Shown: positions 14,001-27,675 of the stretch, one piece after another
Position numbering within the stretch: position 1 is the stretch's first letter
Layout: every line of letters starts with the position of its first letter
Assembly (NCBI GenBank): GCA_023101725.1
Contig: JALJCO010003457.1
Location: 186,001 to 250,000 of the forward strand
Direction of reading: 5' to 3'
Length of the DNA: 64,000 bases
DNA from: Atherinomorus stipes
Taxonomy: Eukaryota > Chordata > Actinopteri > Atheriniformes > Atherinidae
Translations under genes and position numbers: made by a program
Notes under the pieces: model-generated
What the model was told of the DNA's origin: nothing
Database searches by the model: none
The model's input: the letters and a program-made list of their open reading frames with translations, nothing else

Positions 14001-15559
14001 ATGGCGCAAAAAAGTGCAATTTGCATCACCTTTTTATGGTTTTGTACATATTCATGAAACTCACAGCAGCCCTCAGAAGTTAGAAATGCAAATTAACAAC
14101 AGTTACCGAGTACTGGTTTAAACGAAACTCTCTCAGAATGGTCATTTCTGCCAGTGAAAAGAGGCTGAGACAAGTGGAGCAGGGTAGTTCTGTCATCACC
14201 ACCTCTCTGAACTGCAGCTGAAAATCCATTCACGGTTCACGACATCCTAATGTGGTGTTTCTGGCCGAGTGTGACCAATCACAGGATCCTGAGGTGATAT
14301 TGCAATGAGCAGTTGTGAATGAACCTTGCAAAGTATTAAGCATGAAGTATAAAGTGAAGCATATTTCAGATGATGCCTTTACACACAGCATGCAGTGTCT
14401 TGTTTCGCTCACAAGCCGGGCCTACTGGAGCTTTAATTTGGATCATTTTGACGTGTAAATACACCCCGCCACTCTTGGAAAATATGTGTTCTTGCGTGGG
14501 AGAGCTGCCTTCCTTCCATCCTCAGTATCATAATTAGATGTGTTATTCAGGGACAATGAAAATCCTCCTGCCATATTTGTTAATGATTTGGGAACCTCGT
14601 CATGGGTTTAGTTTCATTCCATCCAATTTAGCCCAGGCAGCAGCTCTCAGACCTGCCATCATCTGCTGCCTCTAATCAAGGTCAGCTTTTTCACTGTCTC
14701 GCCAAACTTCCAGCATTGTTTCATAACTTTTTGAAGAGCCCCCCACCCCCACCCCCCGCATATGTTGGAGAAATGGCTGTTATTATGAGAGGCATTCATA
14801 TTGAGCTGAGCAGCTGTCTGAAGTCAGCAAAGTGATTGGAATTGGTTGTGTGTTTGTGTGTGAGGCTGTTTGAGGCTGCTCTGCCTGTACTGAGTGATGT
14901 GCTGAGGAAGATTAGGAGATCACTCAGATTTTCTATTTTCTTTTGCTAAAAATAATTCATGGTCTGCTATGAGCATCAGTGAATCAAAGGCCTTTTTTTT
15001 AAAAAAAAAAGAAAATTGTGCATAATAAGGACAAGCTAATAAACAGAAATATGCTGTGTAAAATGTGCAGGTTACAACAATGAATAATGAAACAGTTCCC
15101 TGCTGTGATTAGAAAACATTTTCTCCTACAATTACTCTCGTGTTGTATTTTTGAGTGCCTTTTCTTTCTCTTTTTTGTGTTTGGAAAAGAGACTTGACAT
15201 TTCATGATGACATTTTCATAATGCTTTTTTTCCCAGTGCGTCACAAAAACAGGCTGAAGTTGGTCATGGACGTCGTGTGCCCATTCATTCGGGACGAAAT
15301 GAAACAACAATCTGAGTTCTGGATCAAAGCTGAACCTGAAGCGGTGCTGTCTACAAACATTGTTTTTGCTGATTATGTTCATTTGTTGTTTGACAGAATC
15401 AGATGTATGAATAGTTTTAGTCATGCAGTAAATCCATTTGGTTAAAGCAAAGAGGAAATTCATGCTTTCTTCATTGTGTTGCAGCTAGATTACCGCATCT
15501 CCCTGCTTTATGTTATTGTGCTCCTGATCCGTCTTTGCAGTGGTTGCAGCCGCTCGTTT
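2093..15559. other. calcr first intron, 5' part
   Basis: No coding exon or RNA gene was recognised. Short low-complexity tracts occur, including an A-run at about 7410-7427 and a C-rich stretch at 14741-14757. Any alternative first exons or enhancers cannot be told from the surrounding sequence by eye. Confidence 0.45.
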
Positions 15560-16046
15560 GCTTACTGGGAGGAGACGATGTGATCACATCACCCCTGCTT
15601 GCTTTGCACTGGCTTCAGTACAAAATTTTATTACTTGATTTTAAGGCCTTAAATGGTGTGACTCCTCTGCACTGGTCAGGGCTGCTCCAGCATACTCCAG
15701 TTAGGGCTCTGAGGTCTTCAGCTCCTTCTGAACGTCCCTTCTTCCAGGCTCGAATTGGGGTTGCAGAGTTTTGTCGATGGCTGCTCTGACAATGTGGAAC
15801 AGTTTGCTCTCCACATCAGATCTACCCAGCATCCTCCTGTTTTTACATCCCTGCTAAAGACCCTCCTCTTTGTACTGGCTGTTAAACACAGTTCAGCTTT
15901 TTGTTGTTTTATCTTTAGTTTGCTCTTTATTCAGGCTTTATATGATTTGTTTTTACTGTTTTTATTGCTTTTTGTTGTTTCATTGTTCAGCCCTTTGGAC
16001 AACTGGGATTATTGTGCTCTACAAATAAACTTGAACTTGAATTTGA
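15560..16046 (+). pseudogene. Degenerate L2/CR1-like LINE 3' end
   Basis: Frames in 15597-15890 encode a broken version of the C-terminal reverse-transcriptase region of CR1/L2-type retrotransposons, with recognisable pieces YKILLLDFKALNGVTPLHW and VRALRSS, then a frameshift to NVEQFALHIRS and SLLKTLLF. The copy ends in gtgctctacaaataaacttgaacttgaa, a run of short tail repeats typical of this clade's 3' end. Stops and a frame change show it is dead. The exact clade (L2, CR1 or Rex1) is not certain. Confidence 0.7.
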
Positions 16047-16342
16047 ACTTTTCATGTTTGATAAATTGGAATTGTGCAAATGTCCACACAGTACTGTATG
16101 TGCTTTCTTTTGAGTCAGTTGTCCCAGTGCGTCCCATTAATGGGGATGTAATCTACCACAGTACATTGGAGAAGTGTGAATCAATGATAGTAATTCTGCT
16201 AAATCTCTACTCAAAATAAGCGTCCACATTGTAATTCTGCTTCTTTTCTTCTTTAGCTGGTACTAGATGAATGGGAATTAATCAAGGCATGTCAATCACG
16301 GCAGCATCAGGCCAGATGTTCATGTTTCTATTAATATTCAGC

Positions 16343-16425
16343 TAAGGGACAGGGTTTTATTGTGTAAAGCACGTTGTGCTGCTCTTGTATGGCGAGTGCT
16401 TTGTAAATAAATTTTAATTTGAACA
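16343..16425 (+). repeat. LINE-like 3' tail fragment
   Basis: The stretch gtgtaaagcacgttgtgctg followed by agtgctttgtaaataaattt resembles the 3' end of fish L2/Rex-type LINEs. It is only about 80 bases and 300 bases downstream of the longer LINE remnant. Confidence 0.4.
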
Positions 16426-16429
16426 TGTA

Positions 16430-17599
16430 TATATGTATTGACAGCATACAAGTCCACACGGTTACAAATATTTGTGCTTCATACCACAGAGGGATCCAGT
16501 GTCCACCTTGCAGACTGATGAGGATGATGAAATTCCCAACACACAGGCTTTGAAGCTGAGTGGAAATGTAGACCAGGAATTGCTTTTAAGGAGATGTTAT
16601 CTGGTGATAGTCTGCAAATGGAGTGTTTGAAAATCAGCTAAAAGTCCTGATATTTCACCGCTAACGCTTTGGCTGTATAGGGGAGATACATTCATCCTTC
16701 TGGTACAGTGATGTCCCACAAATGGATTTTTCCTATGCAGCAGAAAAGTCACGCATGGATGACCATCAGTCCTATATTCAGAGTGACGTAAAGACAAAAG
16801 TGTGCAAGATTTATATGCAAGAACAAAGGTGCAAAGCAACAGTTGCATGAAGAAGAAAAAGTGGGAAATTAACATTAAGAGCTTTGTTATAAAACAGTTT
16901 TATGCTGCATGGTTGTTGCTTAATTTGATGACAGTTGGATTTATTTCCTCACTTCCTGATAGATTCAGGTTTGATAGGAGGATTCACATCTCTTCATGCT
17001 GATTTTGTTTTCCATTGATCTCTTTGATGTCATTTTGATTTGAAGAAAAAAGATGTTTTAGAGTAATGAAAGCATCTTGATTCTGAAGATTTAAACGAAA
17101 AAGGTTGGTTTCTGTGTAAATAGAAAACCTTCCAACATAAATCTAACTATTTATCTGTATATAGCCATTTACAAAGGATAAAATCATTACAGGCTGGCTC
17201 AGCTTCATCACATACACAGGTCCTGACAGAAAGGTATCTACAGTACATGTTAGGTAAAGCAGGGTTATTCATATACAGTAGCAAATATCATGTACAGATA
17301 CTGTAACTTAGTGCTCCACACAAAACGTTAAAAGCATGACAGCAAGATGCAAAATAAGCATAAATACAAAGTAAAAAGAATAAAAAAAGAAATCAAATGG
17401 AAACAAAGCAAGCTGAGTCAGAAAAAAACTGACAGAATACTTTGAGGTACTTCTGACACAAACTGACTTCAGTGGGAAATTCATCATGATTATCATCTAT
17501 GTCATCATCATCACCATCAAAATAAAGATGTGAGGAAATATACATTAAAAAGATAAACTATCTTAATTAATTAAAAGTAGTGGCCAATGAAAGAATTTT
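16430..17599. other. Intron sequence, nothing recognised
   Basis: AT-rich intronic DNA with no exon-like reading frame, RNA gene or terminal-repeat structure that I can support. Confidence 0.45.
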
Positions 17600-18190
17600 A
17601 AAACCTGATTAAAAAGAGCTGAGGTTTAGAACAGACGTCATGTTTTCTGGTAGTTTGTTCCAGATACCGGGCAGGAGCATAAAAATCTAAATGCTGATTC
17701 TCCTTTTTTAGCTTTAACTCTTGAGATGGAAAGTTACGTAAAATGACCCAGACAACCTGAAGCGTCTCATATGGTTCATATGGTGTCATCAGATCAGATA
17801 TCTGCTTCGGACTGGAACCGTTCAGAAACCTGTACACCAACAGAAAAAATTCTAACATAACTTCTTTGGTGCACAGGAAGCCAGTGCAAAGAGAACAGGA
17901 ATGAAAGGTCATAGTGAGGACACCATCGGCAGCTTCTTGGATTAGTTGCAGTTGCAAAAGCTCTTATTAGAGACCTTTAAAAACTTTATTGCTGAAGATA
18001 AGCTTTTAAAAAATAATAACAAAAAAAACAATGCATGAACAAAAATGACACTGAGCCCTCAGTTCCCTTATTCTAGATACAGGTTTATCCTTTAGCTGGT
18101 AAAAGGCTAATGGTCATGCTTTACATCGCTCAAAGTCCAAAGTGACACCCAAGACTTCTGGCTTGATTTTCTTTTTATTTCAACATTTCT
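17600..18190. repeat. Degenerate teleost interspersed repeat, family unassigned
   Basis: The phrases around gtagtttgttccagat, ggagcataaaaa, ggaagccagtgcaaag and gacacccaagacttctgg recur in a dispersed repeat that I recall from many fish genomes. A minus-strand open frame of 119 codons here (17598-17957) follows from this repeat and shows no protein-family similarity. Confidence 0.4.
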
Positions 18191-18216
18191 GAGTGAAGCT
18201 GCATCATACAGATGCT

Positions 18217-18218
<2 letters not shown>

Positions 18219-18244
<26 letters not shown>
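18219..18244. repeat. Poly-T tract (26 bases)
   Basis: Uninterrupted T run directly after the interspersed repeat; on the opposite strand it would be an A-tail. Confidence 0.9.
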
Positions 18245-18247
<3 letters not shown>

Positions 18248-20883
18248 CAATTATTTCAGTTGTAAATAAATTGTTGTAAAATGATTTTAATGATGAGGAC
18301 AATTTAAAATGACATTAAAAGAAAAAAATATATGAGTTTTGCCATTGTTCATACATATTTAGAATGGATTTTTTTTTATTCTTAGTTGCATTGTTAGGTT
18401 TAGAAAGGCCAGTGGAAAAAAGACTAATTTCCTCACACTGACCACATTCTTGCTTGTATACAGCCAGAGAGCTACGACATAAGAACATGATGCAGGGAAG
18501 GAATATTAAATGTGATGTTGCATGAACACTGTTCACGTCAGCGATAGCAGATAGTGCATCCGGACGTTTCAGCAGATGAAACAATGGTTCAGTGAGCTAA
18601 GTGCTCATTAATAGTAACCCCCCCTTTTGTTTTGTTTCTTTTTTGCATTTGTCATACGCTCAGCTATACCTTACTGATGTGCAGCCACTTTATTTTACAT
18701 AATGACTTTAATCACATGAAGTATGCATATTAAAAGAACACGTTTCCAGAAAAATGAGATAAAAGGCTATTTATAAAATGATTACTGGGGAGCATACGAG
18801 TGTGTTTATGTAAATCAGCTGTAAATCTGGAACATAATCACACAAGAATGCTCCCAGTAATAAATTTTGCAGAGAGTCATTGTAAAAGCACAATGTGTTT
18901 TCCTCACACAAACAATCTCAAATGCACACAGAGAGATAGGACGAGAGACTGTAATCCCTCATTAAAGCTCCCTCAGAGCGTGAAGAAGAAATGTCAGATA
19001 GCTCTCCGTCCTTGCCTCCGATCTCTGCTGCTTCTGTGCCATCTCAGATCATTTGCATGTATCCTACTTTTTAGTAGGGATTTACTAAAAGCCAGTCCTC
19101 TTCAGTCGTAAGAGTTGCTTTTAGCTTTTTTTTTTTCTGTATATCTTGAATTCAATGCAAATGCAGGTTTTGCATCCACTCCAGCGTAAGCCCATCTGGA
19201 ATAGTCACATGTGGTACTGTGGATGTTTTCTCTGCAGGCACAAAATGCCAGTACAGTGCAGCTTCGATGTCTGGATGAAATGTATTTATTTTAAAGAATT
19301 GGTTGCTGCCTTGGATGCATTTCAGTATCTGCTCAAGAGTACTGTGGGACGAAAACATGATGGTGAGAAGGTTGCAGACAGAGCAGGGGCATTTTGTATG
19401 CATTAAACTGTGTGTTTGCGTGTATGTGGTGCCATTTATTTCAAAGCGTTATTGGATCATGCAGAGTTTGTGAAACCCTTTGAGCCTAAGCTAAAACGAT
19501 TGTGCCGTGTGTCTCTGGTGTGCTTTTGTTATGCTTTCCTTGCAGCAATACTTCTGTCAACTTCTTTTTGCTTTCCTCCCACCTTACATGATTTATTATT
19601 AAGAATGTTTGTTCCATTCACCCACTGTACATCCCAGAGCTATTAGCTGTTCCAATAGGTAGTTATCATTTTCCATTCCACTAAGCCCTTTCTCTATGAT
19701 GCTCTTTAAACTGTCTTGTTTGAGTTCATGATTGAGTAGTAGGATTTGTTGGATGTCTGCCCGTAGGGCTCCTCATGTTGTGGGATCTATTCTTTGTCTG
19801 ATTGCAGTCCTTGATCCAGGATGGCTTACCTTTTTGCTTTGATTTAAAGCACCTCTCCTCTGCTAGTGCTCCTACAAGTTGATCTGTGCAGCCATAGCAT
19901 GCCTGTTCAGAGTATACACATCTAACTCCCAATTCCATTTGCTCTGCTGCATTTAGTAAAGCCTTCTATGTGTTGCTTTGGAGTAAAAATAGTCTTTAAA
20001 CTTGGTGAAGTCGAGGGCTCAGCTTGCAAAGCAAAGCCTCTAATGTCTGCAATTTCAGTTCTCTTTGACATTTTGGGAAAATTGTTTAAGGATTGATCTC
20101 ATGTCTGGGCTAAATGGTAATCTAATGTTTTCTAGGGGTTTATGGTATCATAGCATAGCAGATGACAGAGCATTATTTGATTGAAAAAACTATATAAAAG
20201 ATAGATAGATGGCCCGTAACTGTGTAGGCAGGGTCGAACAAGAACATTTTTAAAAGGTCATTTTCAAGATGTTGATTAAACCTTAACATTTAGCCCAATT
20301 TTCACCAGGATTAACAGTATTAATGGAAATGGTGTCATGGGAAGTTAAACTTAAGATCTTACTATCACTTGTCATAACTGACTGAGCTGCAGCTGTGTTG
20401 TGACCACAAGCGTCACACAGTGTGATACTGCTGATCCTGGGGAACATTGTGTCTGTGGAGTTGTTGGAGTTGTTATTTCTAAATCTAAATCTTGCTAAAA
20501 TGACTGATTTTACTTCAGATTTGTCTTCTCTGCAGCAGCTTGCAGAGTTTGTCCTTGATAACATATTATGGAAAACATTAAATGTGTTGAAAATATGTCT
20601 TTGTGTGGACCACATTTCAAGCTCCAGTGAATATGTTTGAAAAAATGTCTGCAAAATAACCAAAAGTAACTCATTCTCAACTCACAGCTGAATAAAAAGA
20701 GTATGTGTTTCAGACATGTTGATGTTATGTGTTGCTGATGCCAGAACCAGGGGAAATGTGGGGCAGCAGCACACAGCTCAGGCTGGGGACACTGTGCTGC
20801 CATTAAAGACATTGGATCTATACAGAGATTACCAATATTAGCATTTTGCTCAGGCCTGATGTTATTAAATATCCTCAACTCCT
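18245..20883. other. Intron sequence, nothing recognised
   Basis: No coding or RNA signal supported. Short tracts only, such as T runs near 18370 and 19128. Confidence 0.45.
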
Positions 20884-21385
20884 TACACAGTCCAGGCCAA
20901 AAGTTTAGACACACTGCCATTAAAGAAAAGGCTCAATTCATATTAATAATTCAAATAAGAAACTGAAAAAAGTAATAATAGATAAAAATGCATTCAACTA
21001 TAATTTAGTAAAACATTAACTTTGAATTGTGGTTTTGAAAAGTTATTTTTAAAGAACAAACAAACAAAACTGTCCCAGACAAATAAGACCTTGCTCATTA
21101 ACAGTGGACCAAAATACCTGTCAAGAGGTGCAGAAAACACCTGATTGCAATGATTGCCTCAAAGGGTTGCTCAACAACATTTTATTTCAGGAGCCACATC
21201 ATGCTTGTTTTCTTGTTGTTTTTTTTTGTTTGTTTGTTTTTGATATTTCTTTTGAACCACAATTCAAAATCAGTGTCACCATTTTGACAAAATTTTCATT
21301 GTTTTGGTCAATTAACTTATTTTACTGACAGCTGATTTTTTCTGTTTTAAATGGGAGTATGTCTAAACTTTCGACCTGTACTGTA
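20884..21385. mobile_element. Non-autonomous Tc1-like element, copy 1
   Basis: Inverted ends: cagtccaggccaaaagttta at the left (from about 20888) and the complement of cagtacaggtcgaaagttta at the right, both beside TA (20884-20885 and 21384-21385), the Tc1/mariner target. Subterminal inverted stretches (ttgaattgtggttt and aaccacaattcaaa) strengthen the call. The interior holds no transposase. It shares interior sequence in reverse orientation with the element at 36639-37431 (for example aaactgtcccagaca and its complement). Confidence 0.8.
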
Positions 21386-24300
21386 TTTGCATAAAATGCA
21401 TCCACCAAATATTATCTAGCTTAATAAAGATTTGACGGATTAATTAGGAAACAATGTTTAGTAAATGTGCATCAAATTTCTTAAAGATTCCTTACAAATG
21501 AAAAAAGTACAATTTATTCAACAGAACTACAAATGCACAAAAACAATTGTTAATTTACTCACTTAGAAGCACCAAATAATTATCACAGCAGTTACTCTGC
21601 ACACCTACTGGTAGGGGTGGCAGCAATATGGCAGTAAGATATGAAAGCAGTTTAAATAGAAGGCTTTTCTCATCAACGTCTAACGTGTTACTGGCAAATT
21701 AACGTCTACAGAAGGTACCTAAGTGTAAAGCTATTTACAACTACATACTGTAGAAACCATCGACTGTAGGTAGAAACACTTACTGTAAAGCTGAGGAACA
21801 ACAGATGAAAACTAGCCCCTTGGCCAAATCTGGCATATTTAGAGAATGTTTTCTTTTTATATATATATATATCCTCTGCCCCTATCAAATAATAAAACAA
21901 AATAAAATAAAATAAGGTCCTGTGTATCATAAATTTGAGAAAAAAAAGCTGTCAGCTTTTTCATATGGTTTTCTATAAAACAAACATTATGAATCAAACA
22001 TCTTACACATCTCTTTAAACAAAATAAAAGAATGAATTATGAATTCATACTTTTTAAGAAGTTTGAATGAAGACAAATAGCTTTTACAGTACGTATGTGT
22101 GGATCAATAGAAAGAATACCAGAGTAGAATTAGCATTAGCATTAGCAGTGTTAGCCACAGCTCATTTTCTAAAGTTAGCGTGCACTGAACCAGTAACTGA
22201 ATCCACATAAACACGAAATCACCGTCTATAGACAGAGGTTAGTATCAAAATTACAGTACATGCAAACATGACGGAAATATTTTTGGATTTAGGGTTATTT
22301 AAAAAAAAGAGTGTAGTTTGATTTAGGTTTCAGACTTCAATTGAGTGATGTTGTAACAAGGAGTAAACAGCTTACACAGAAAGGGAATTAAGTTTAGCCC
22401 CAGATATTCATGACTAAATGAGCATCTTGACTTCATGCAACATTGTAATCACTTTTAGTGTTCACTTCTAGGGGGACAGAAGCCACTGTTGGTCCAACAA
22501 TATCACAGTCTGCCAAGTTGCACATCTAATGTTGAGTGATTAATGTAGATTTAATCCTATAATCTATAGGTGCATTAAAATGCATCTTTATGCAGTAACT
22601 TTTCTCTCCAGTTGTCACTCCCCTGAAGCCAAACTATGATTTCACTTATTTTAAGGAATCTGCTGAATATTAACCTGGCGTTCCTCAGTCAAAGTCAGTT
22701 TGAACAGGCACTGGTGACAATTTACTGGGAGAAAAAACTTGGAAAAGTGGGGAGACAAACTTGGGTGAACCACTTAAGCCATAAGAGAGCCCACCGTTAG
22801 CCATTTCATTTCTATTTTTCAATTTCATCTTAGTTTAACTTATCCAACATTTATTTTATATTTCCAATTTTATCTTTTATTTCATTTTCTAAAATGTCAA
22901 ACTATTTCTTAAACATTTCATTTCATTGACGGTACCTCTGAGATGAAATTTGTTTTCCTTGCTCTGTAACACCAAACCCAAACTTGGCAGAGATCCTACT
23001 GCATTCACCATCTGTCATCTGCAGTCTCATTTTGGGGAATGAGACAAACAAATGTCATTGGTCGGTTGACAGATGAGATATATGCTCTGTGGAAAGTCAA
23101 GAGGAAATGAAAAGGCTGGAGGAGGGAAGGGATGCCAGATGAAAGGGCTTTGATCCCATGAAAATACCCTCTATTCAGGGGCAGATGTCTCTAAGCACCT
23201 GACGCCATCCGTGCTGACAGGCTGATGGTATAAAGTGACGGATAATCGTTTCAGGAAATAGACAAAAAATTAGGAGATGTCGTTGTCAGAGAAGGAGCAG
23301 CTTATTTGGCAGAACAAAACCTGCATTCATAAACAAATGCTTTTGTTTACTGGTGTTGGAAGGAGAGAGTACATCATTCAGAGGTTTATATAAATGCTTG
23401 GAAACTCAATAAACACAGCTGGGTGGCCACTGCTCTAATTGAAAATCCTGACATGTTTAGTAACAGTGTAAAATGTAGACATTGTCAGAGCATGTCATTT
23501 AAAATGTCAGTTTTACATTGAAGCATCTGTTGCAACTGATCTCATGTTATGTCCATGTTAGATTGCAAACACGGGGAAATAGAAAATTGCAAATGCAGAC
23601 TTTTAATATGCTAAAAAGTGAAATTACTGTATGTATAGATGCAATGCAAAGTTTTTAAAGAGCAGAACCTTTAGTCATTTAAAAGCTTTGGAAGTGAAAA
23701 AAAAATTAATGAAATTTATGCCTAATACTGTTTTGTCCCAGAATCAAAGAATCAAAAACCAGGCTTTTAAGTGAACCACGACCGTCAGGATGTAATGACA
23801 TTAATATGCATCAATCACCTGTGTGCCAATCCATTGAAGCTTTATAATTACACCAGTGTTGTTCTTTTGTTTGCTGAGCTGTTTCCATCACTGACACGGA
23901 TGAATATCTGATTATGACATCCTTTAATGATGTTCTCGATTGGGAGATTGGTTACTTTGCTACCATACTGGCTTATTCTGTTGCAATTATGGTGTTAGTA
24001 TAGTTTTTATATCTTACATTAGAGGAGTGAATTATTTGTAGCATTGAAATTTTTACAGTCGTCTGTTAACCTAAAGAGACCAGCATGGCTGCAGCGTTGG
24101 TAGAGAGACAGAAAAGATGAGAGAGGGGTAGGAGTAGAGGATGGACGTGGAAAGCAAGCGACATGGCGTAACGGTCAGAGTTCATAAGGATAATGTAACT
24201 AAAAGCAAAGGAAGCATTTGCCTTGGGTGATCAAGTGGAGCTCTTGCTTCTAATTTGAAGTGGTCGTAACACGCATTTGTGTATCTACAAAGGATCTCTA

Positions 24301-24534
24301 ACTACAGTATTTATATGTGAAATAATTAGCACACTCTGATCTTTTGATTCCCTGATCAAACGTCTCTCTGGAGTCAGTGTTTGGTTTAACTGCTGTTGAT
24401 CATTGTGGAAACATGGCAGACTGAGGAAGAGAATCAGTGTCTCACGCAGAATAAATTCATCTTTCTCTGGTGATTTTAACAGTGTGGTGTTTATCGCTCT
24501 CATTTGGCAAGATAATCCACCCGTGCTCTACACA
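21386..24534. other. Intron sequence, short tandem repeats only
   Basis: No exon or RNA gene recognised. Short tandem tracts include (AT)n near 21859-21871, (AAAAT)n near 21896-21914, and attagc repeats near 22129-22147. Confidence 0.45.
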
Positions 24535-24735
24535 CGCTCCCTCCTGTTCAGGGTCACGAGGGGTCTGGAAACTATCCCAGATGTCACTGGGCGAGAGGTG
24601 GAGTACACCCTGGAGAGGGAGCCAGTCTATCATGGAGATGAATGATCAGATATGTTCACGGTCTATTTAGGGTCATGGATGTTTTAGGATGATGGGAGGA
24701 ACCTAAAGTACCTGGAGGAAACCCATGAGAAAGAT
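24535..24735 (-). repeat. Degenerate copy of the SINE-like repeat at 47513
   Basis: The segments gttcagggtcacgaggggtc, actgggcgagaggtggagta and gatgggaggaacctaaagta are the decayed complement of the 3' half of the repeat at 47513-47910. About 25-30 bases of the middle are missing between 24636 and 24656. No tRNA-like head is visible in this copy. Confidence 0.65.
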
Positions 24736-26671
24736 TCTCTTTAGAGTTGGTGAATGGTTTGTTGGCACGTACAGGCTCCATGCAGATACTCATTTGGAAA
24801 TATTTGAGCTGGAAACCCTCTTGTTGTGATATGACAGGGTGCTGCTGCAACATAATCCTCCAAAAAACAGTTTTGTTTGTTGAAATGGCCTTAAGATGGG
24901 ATTTCCTCCTAGTTTTATTTACATGACTGTACATTAGTTCTGCTTTCCAGGGACAAACAAGGAATCACTCCCACCAGCTTCTGTGATGCTGTTCAGCCTC
25001 AAACTTTGAATCTGCTTCTTTTTTGATCTGTGACTTCATGAAGCAAGGTCTCAGTGGTGATAATTTGTCTTCATTCAGAAAACATGTAGGAGAAAATATC
25101 AGATCTAAAGTCTTTGATTTGTGACAGGAAGAAGACAACGACACAAACTTTTCTTGACAAGTCAGGTTTGACAGAACTGGAAAAAAAATGTCGACTTTTG
25201 AACACCCGACAATAAAAAGAAAGACATTATCAGACCTGGATCACACAGCTTCTCCGTCGCTGACTGAGACGAATTATTCAGGAGTTGTTCCACATTGTTA
25301 TTACCAAGCCTAGAGACCGAATTGGTAAGATGGCTCCTTGTTGTCTGCCTGGCAAACATTAAATGAATTAAAATTACACATGATGTATGTTTCTCATGCA
25401 AGAGAAAAGTCAATGCCAGTTAGAGGAAAACAAATAAAAGGGAGAGAACATACTTTATTTCACCAAAATGGGCAGTGGATTAAGGTGATATATGTGGGAG
25501 TCTGTGATGGGAAGATACCCAAAGTGGGCTTGATGCTCTAGCCATGTTTCCCTCATTAATCTATCTATATAGTCCCTCATCTCTCTCCTGTGTGCTCATT
25601 TAATTTCTCTCTGGCCTTGCAGGGGAAGTGTGGGATGTCATGGCATTAGAGATCAGGTATAAATCACCTGTTTGTACAGTCTGGAAGAGTCTGCATATTA
25701 CAGAAGTCTGGCTTTGAACAGCTAACACACTGGAGCCACACAATGTTTTCTTGCTCCGTCATCACTTACCACATTTTTGTCACTCTAGTAAGAAGCAGGA
25801 TTTCAGACGTACTTGAATGCTAACAGAAGAAATTTAATAAATGATGATCGGATTAGGCTACAGTACAAATGGAAATTTGCTTTGTGTCTTCACTGAAAGT
25901 TATAATGATTTTTTTTCTGTGTGAAAAACTTTAAAACTTCCTGTTGCGTATCTGCCAAGATTGTGGCAGTAATTAAATACCCACAACTTTTGAAGATAAA
26001 TCCAATCATGCGTAAGGCTATGTCTGTCCACACAGTGAGAGCTGTATGAGTTCAGCTGAATTTTAATTTGTTTGCTCATTATGAAAATGTGTTGTCTTTC
26101 CATAATTGGTTTGGTTTTGCACGATTAAAGTGTTTCTACATTCTTGGGTTGTTTGGGATGCAGACAGCAACTCAGGCCTGAACTATACGACTATAATTGT
26201 AAATAACTCATAAAAAACAATAAGCTACAGGAATTTCAGCTGTTAACATGCTAAATGAGTACTCATTGATCAATTTTCATCGCCTTTATTAAAAGACAGC
26301 CATCATGTTCATCATAGCATTAAAAATAACAGGAGATTACAGTATTAATTACAAGGCCAGACATTACTGTCCAAAACAGGAATTGCAGCCAATTTCTGGT
26401 TCCCACCTTAATATAATCAGCATCAGTATGATGATCCAATAGCTCTTAATCCCAATCCACTGATAATTTGATTATAAGGCTAAAAATAATAAAAAAATGC
26501 AGTAACATTCTGTGTCTTGTACGAATTCTCTTCCACTGCAGCTCAAGGGGGAAATGGGAATAGGAAAGTGTAACGCAGACAGATGAGTTGAAAATATAAT
26601 GTGTCACACTATAGAGAACCTGTTTAATGTTAAAAGCTGTGCTAGCTCTTGAGTCTTTCGGATCTGCCCTG
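24736..26671. other. Intron sequence, nothing recognised
   Basis: AT-rich intronic sequence. No exon, RNA or repeat structure that I can support. Confidence 0.45.
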
Positions 26672-27008
26672 AAAAAAAAAAAAAAAAAAAACTAGGAAAT
26701 GTGGCTGGAAATGTGGCGAAAGAGGCAAGTGGAGTGGGAAGGAAGCAAGAGCTTTTAGAGGGGAGGATTGGACATGAAGGGAGGGAGCACAAGAAAAAGG
26801 GGGAACTGGAGTAAAGACAAAAGAGAGTGGATGAGAGAGATATAGAAAAATGAGGTGAGGAGAGAAATAGATTAAAGGAATAAAAGATATATGGAAGTAA
26901 AAATAGGCCAGAGAGGAAATGAGAAAGAAGAAAAAAGTGGGAGAAGGTAAGTGTGTGGGGAGAGAAAAAGACCCAAGCTTGTTTTTTTTTTTTTTTTTTT
27001 TTTTTTTT
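26672..27008. repeat. Polypurine tract bounded by poly-A and poly-T
   Basis: An A20 run (26672-26691) starts a purine-biased stretch of about 280 bases, which ends in a T27 run (26982-27008). On the minus strand this gives a long open frame rich in Ser, Pro, Phe and Leu (26642-27031), explained by base composition and not by a gene. Confidence 0.85.
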
Positions 27009-27675
27009 ACCAGATCTGAAGAGGATGGCATTTAGATGTTTTTTTTTTTTTATCTTTATATAATGTAGAGGGTAAAAACATGATCAAGTCAAGCTGCAGA
27101 GCTTTCATTGCTTTTATCATTTATCTGGTTCCCCTCAATCCTTAAAGACAGACACATGATAGCTTGAAAATGTGACTCTTCGCAAAGTATTGAGACTGAT
27201 CTGCTTCCCGTGTGAGCCTGGCAACCTGATCTCACAGAAATACATGGAATTGCATGGTGGTGACACATTACAGTATGTGCTACAATTTTGTGCTGGTTCC
27301 ACAAAAACAATGAAAATATCACCAGATGTGATGTGGTGGACTCTTGTCCCTGGAAATGCTAGACACATAGATATATAGTTGGAGGAGATGGTGGCTATGG
27401 GAATTCCATTAGAGAAGCTAGTCTTTTAGATTGCACTTTGTGCCCATTGAATTTTATCTAGGTTATTGTTACATGCATTTTTATGTTGTTTTTGACTCTT
27501 GCTAGTTTGACAAAATCTACATTTCAGGGATTAAATTGCTTGAGATGTGGGTATGTTGTTATCATTGTTACCTCCTTCTTGTCTAAAAGTCCAGCTAATC
27601 TCACAGATTTAGCTGTTTTAATGGACTTTTGTCATTATGGCTGTTTTTTCAAATTTGCCAAGGTATATACTGTAT

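Noticed and set aside
14999..15463. Overlapping 154-codon minus and 96-codon plus frames
   Set aside because: No recognisable domains; long frames on both strands of the same AT-rich stretch are likely chance.
26642..27031. 129-codon minus-strand frame rich in Pro, Phe and Ser
   Set aside because: It is the translation of a polypurine/polypyrimidine tract with homopolymer ends.
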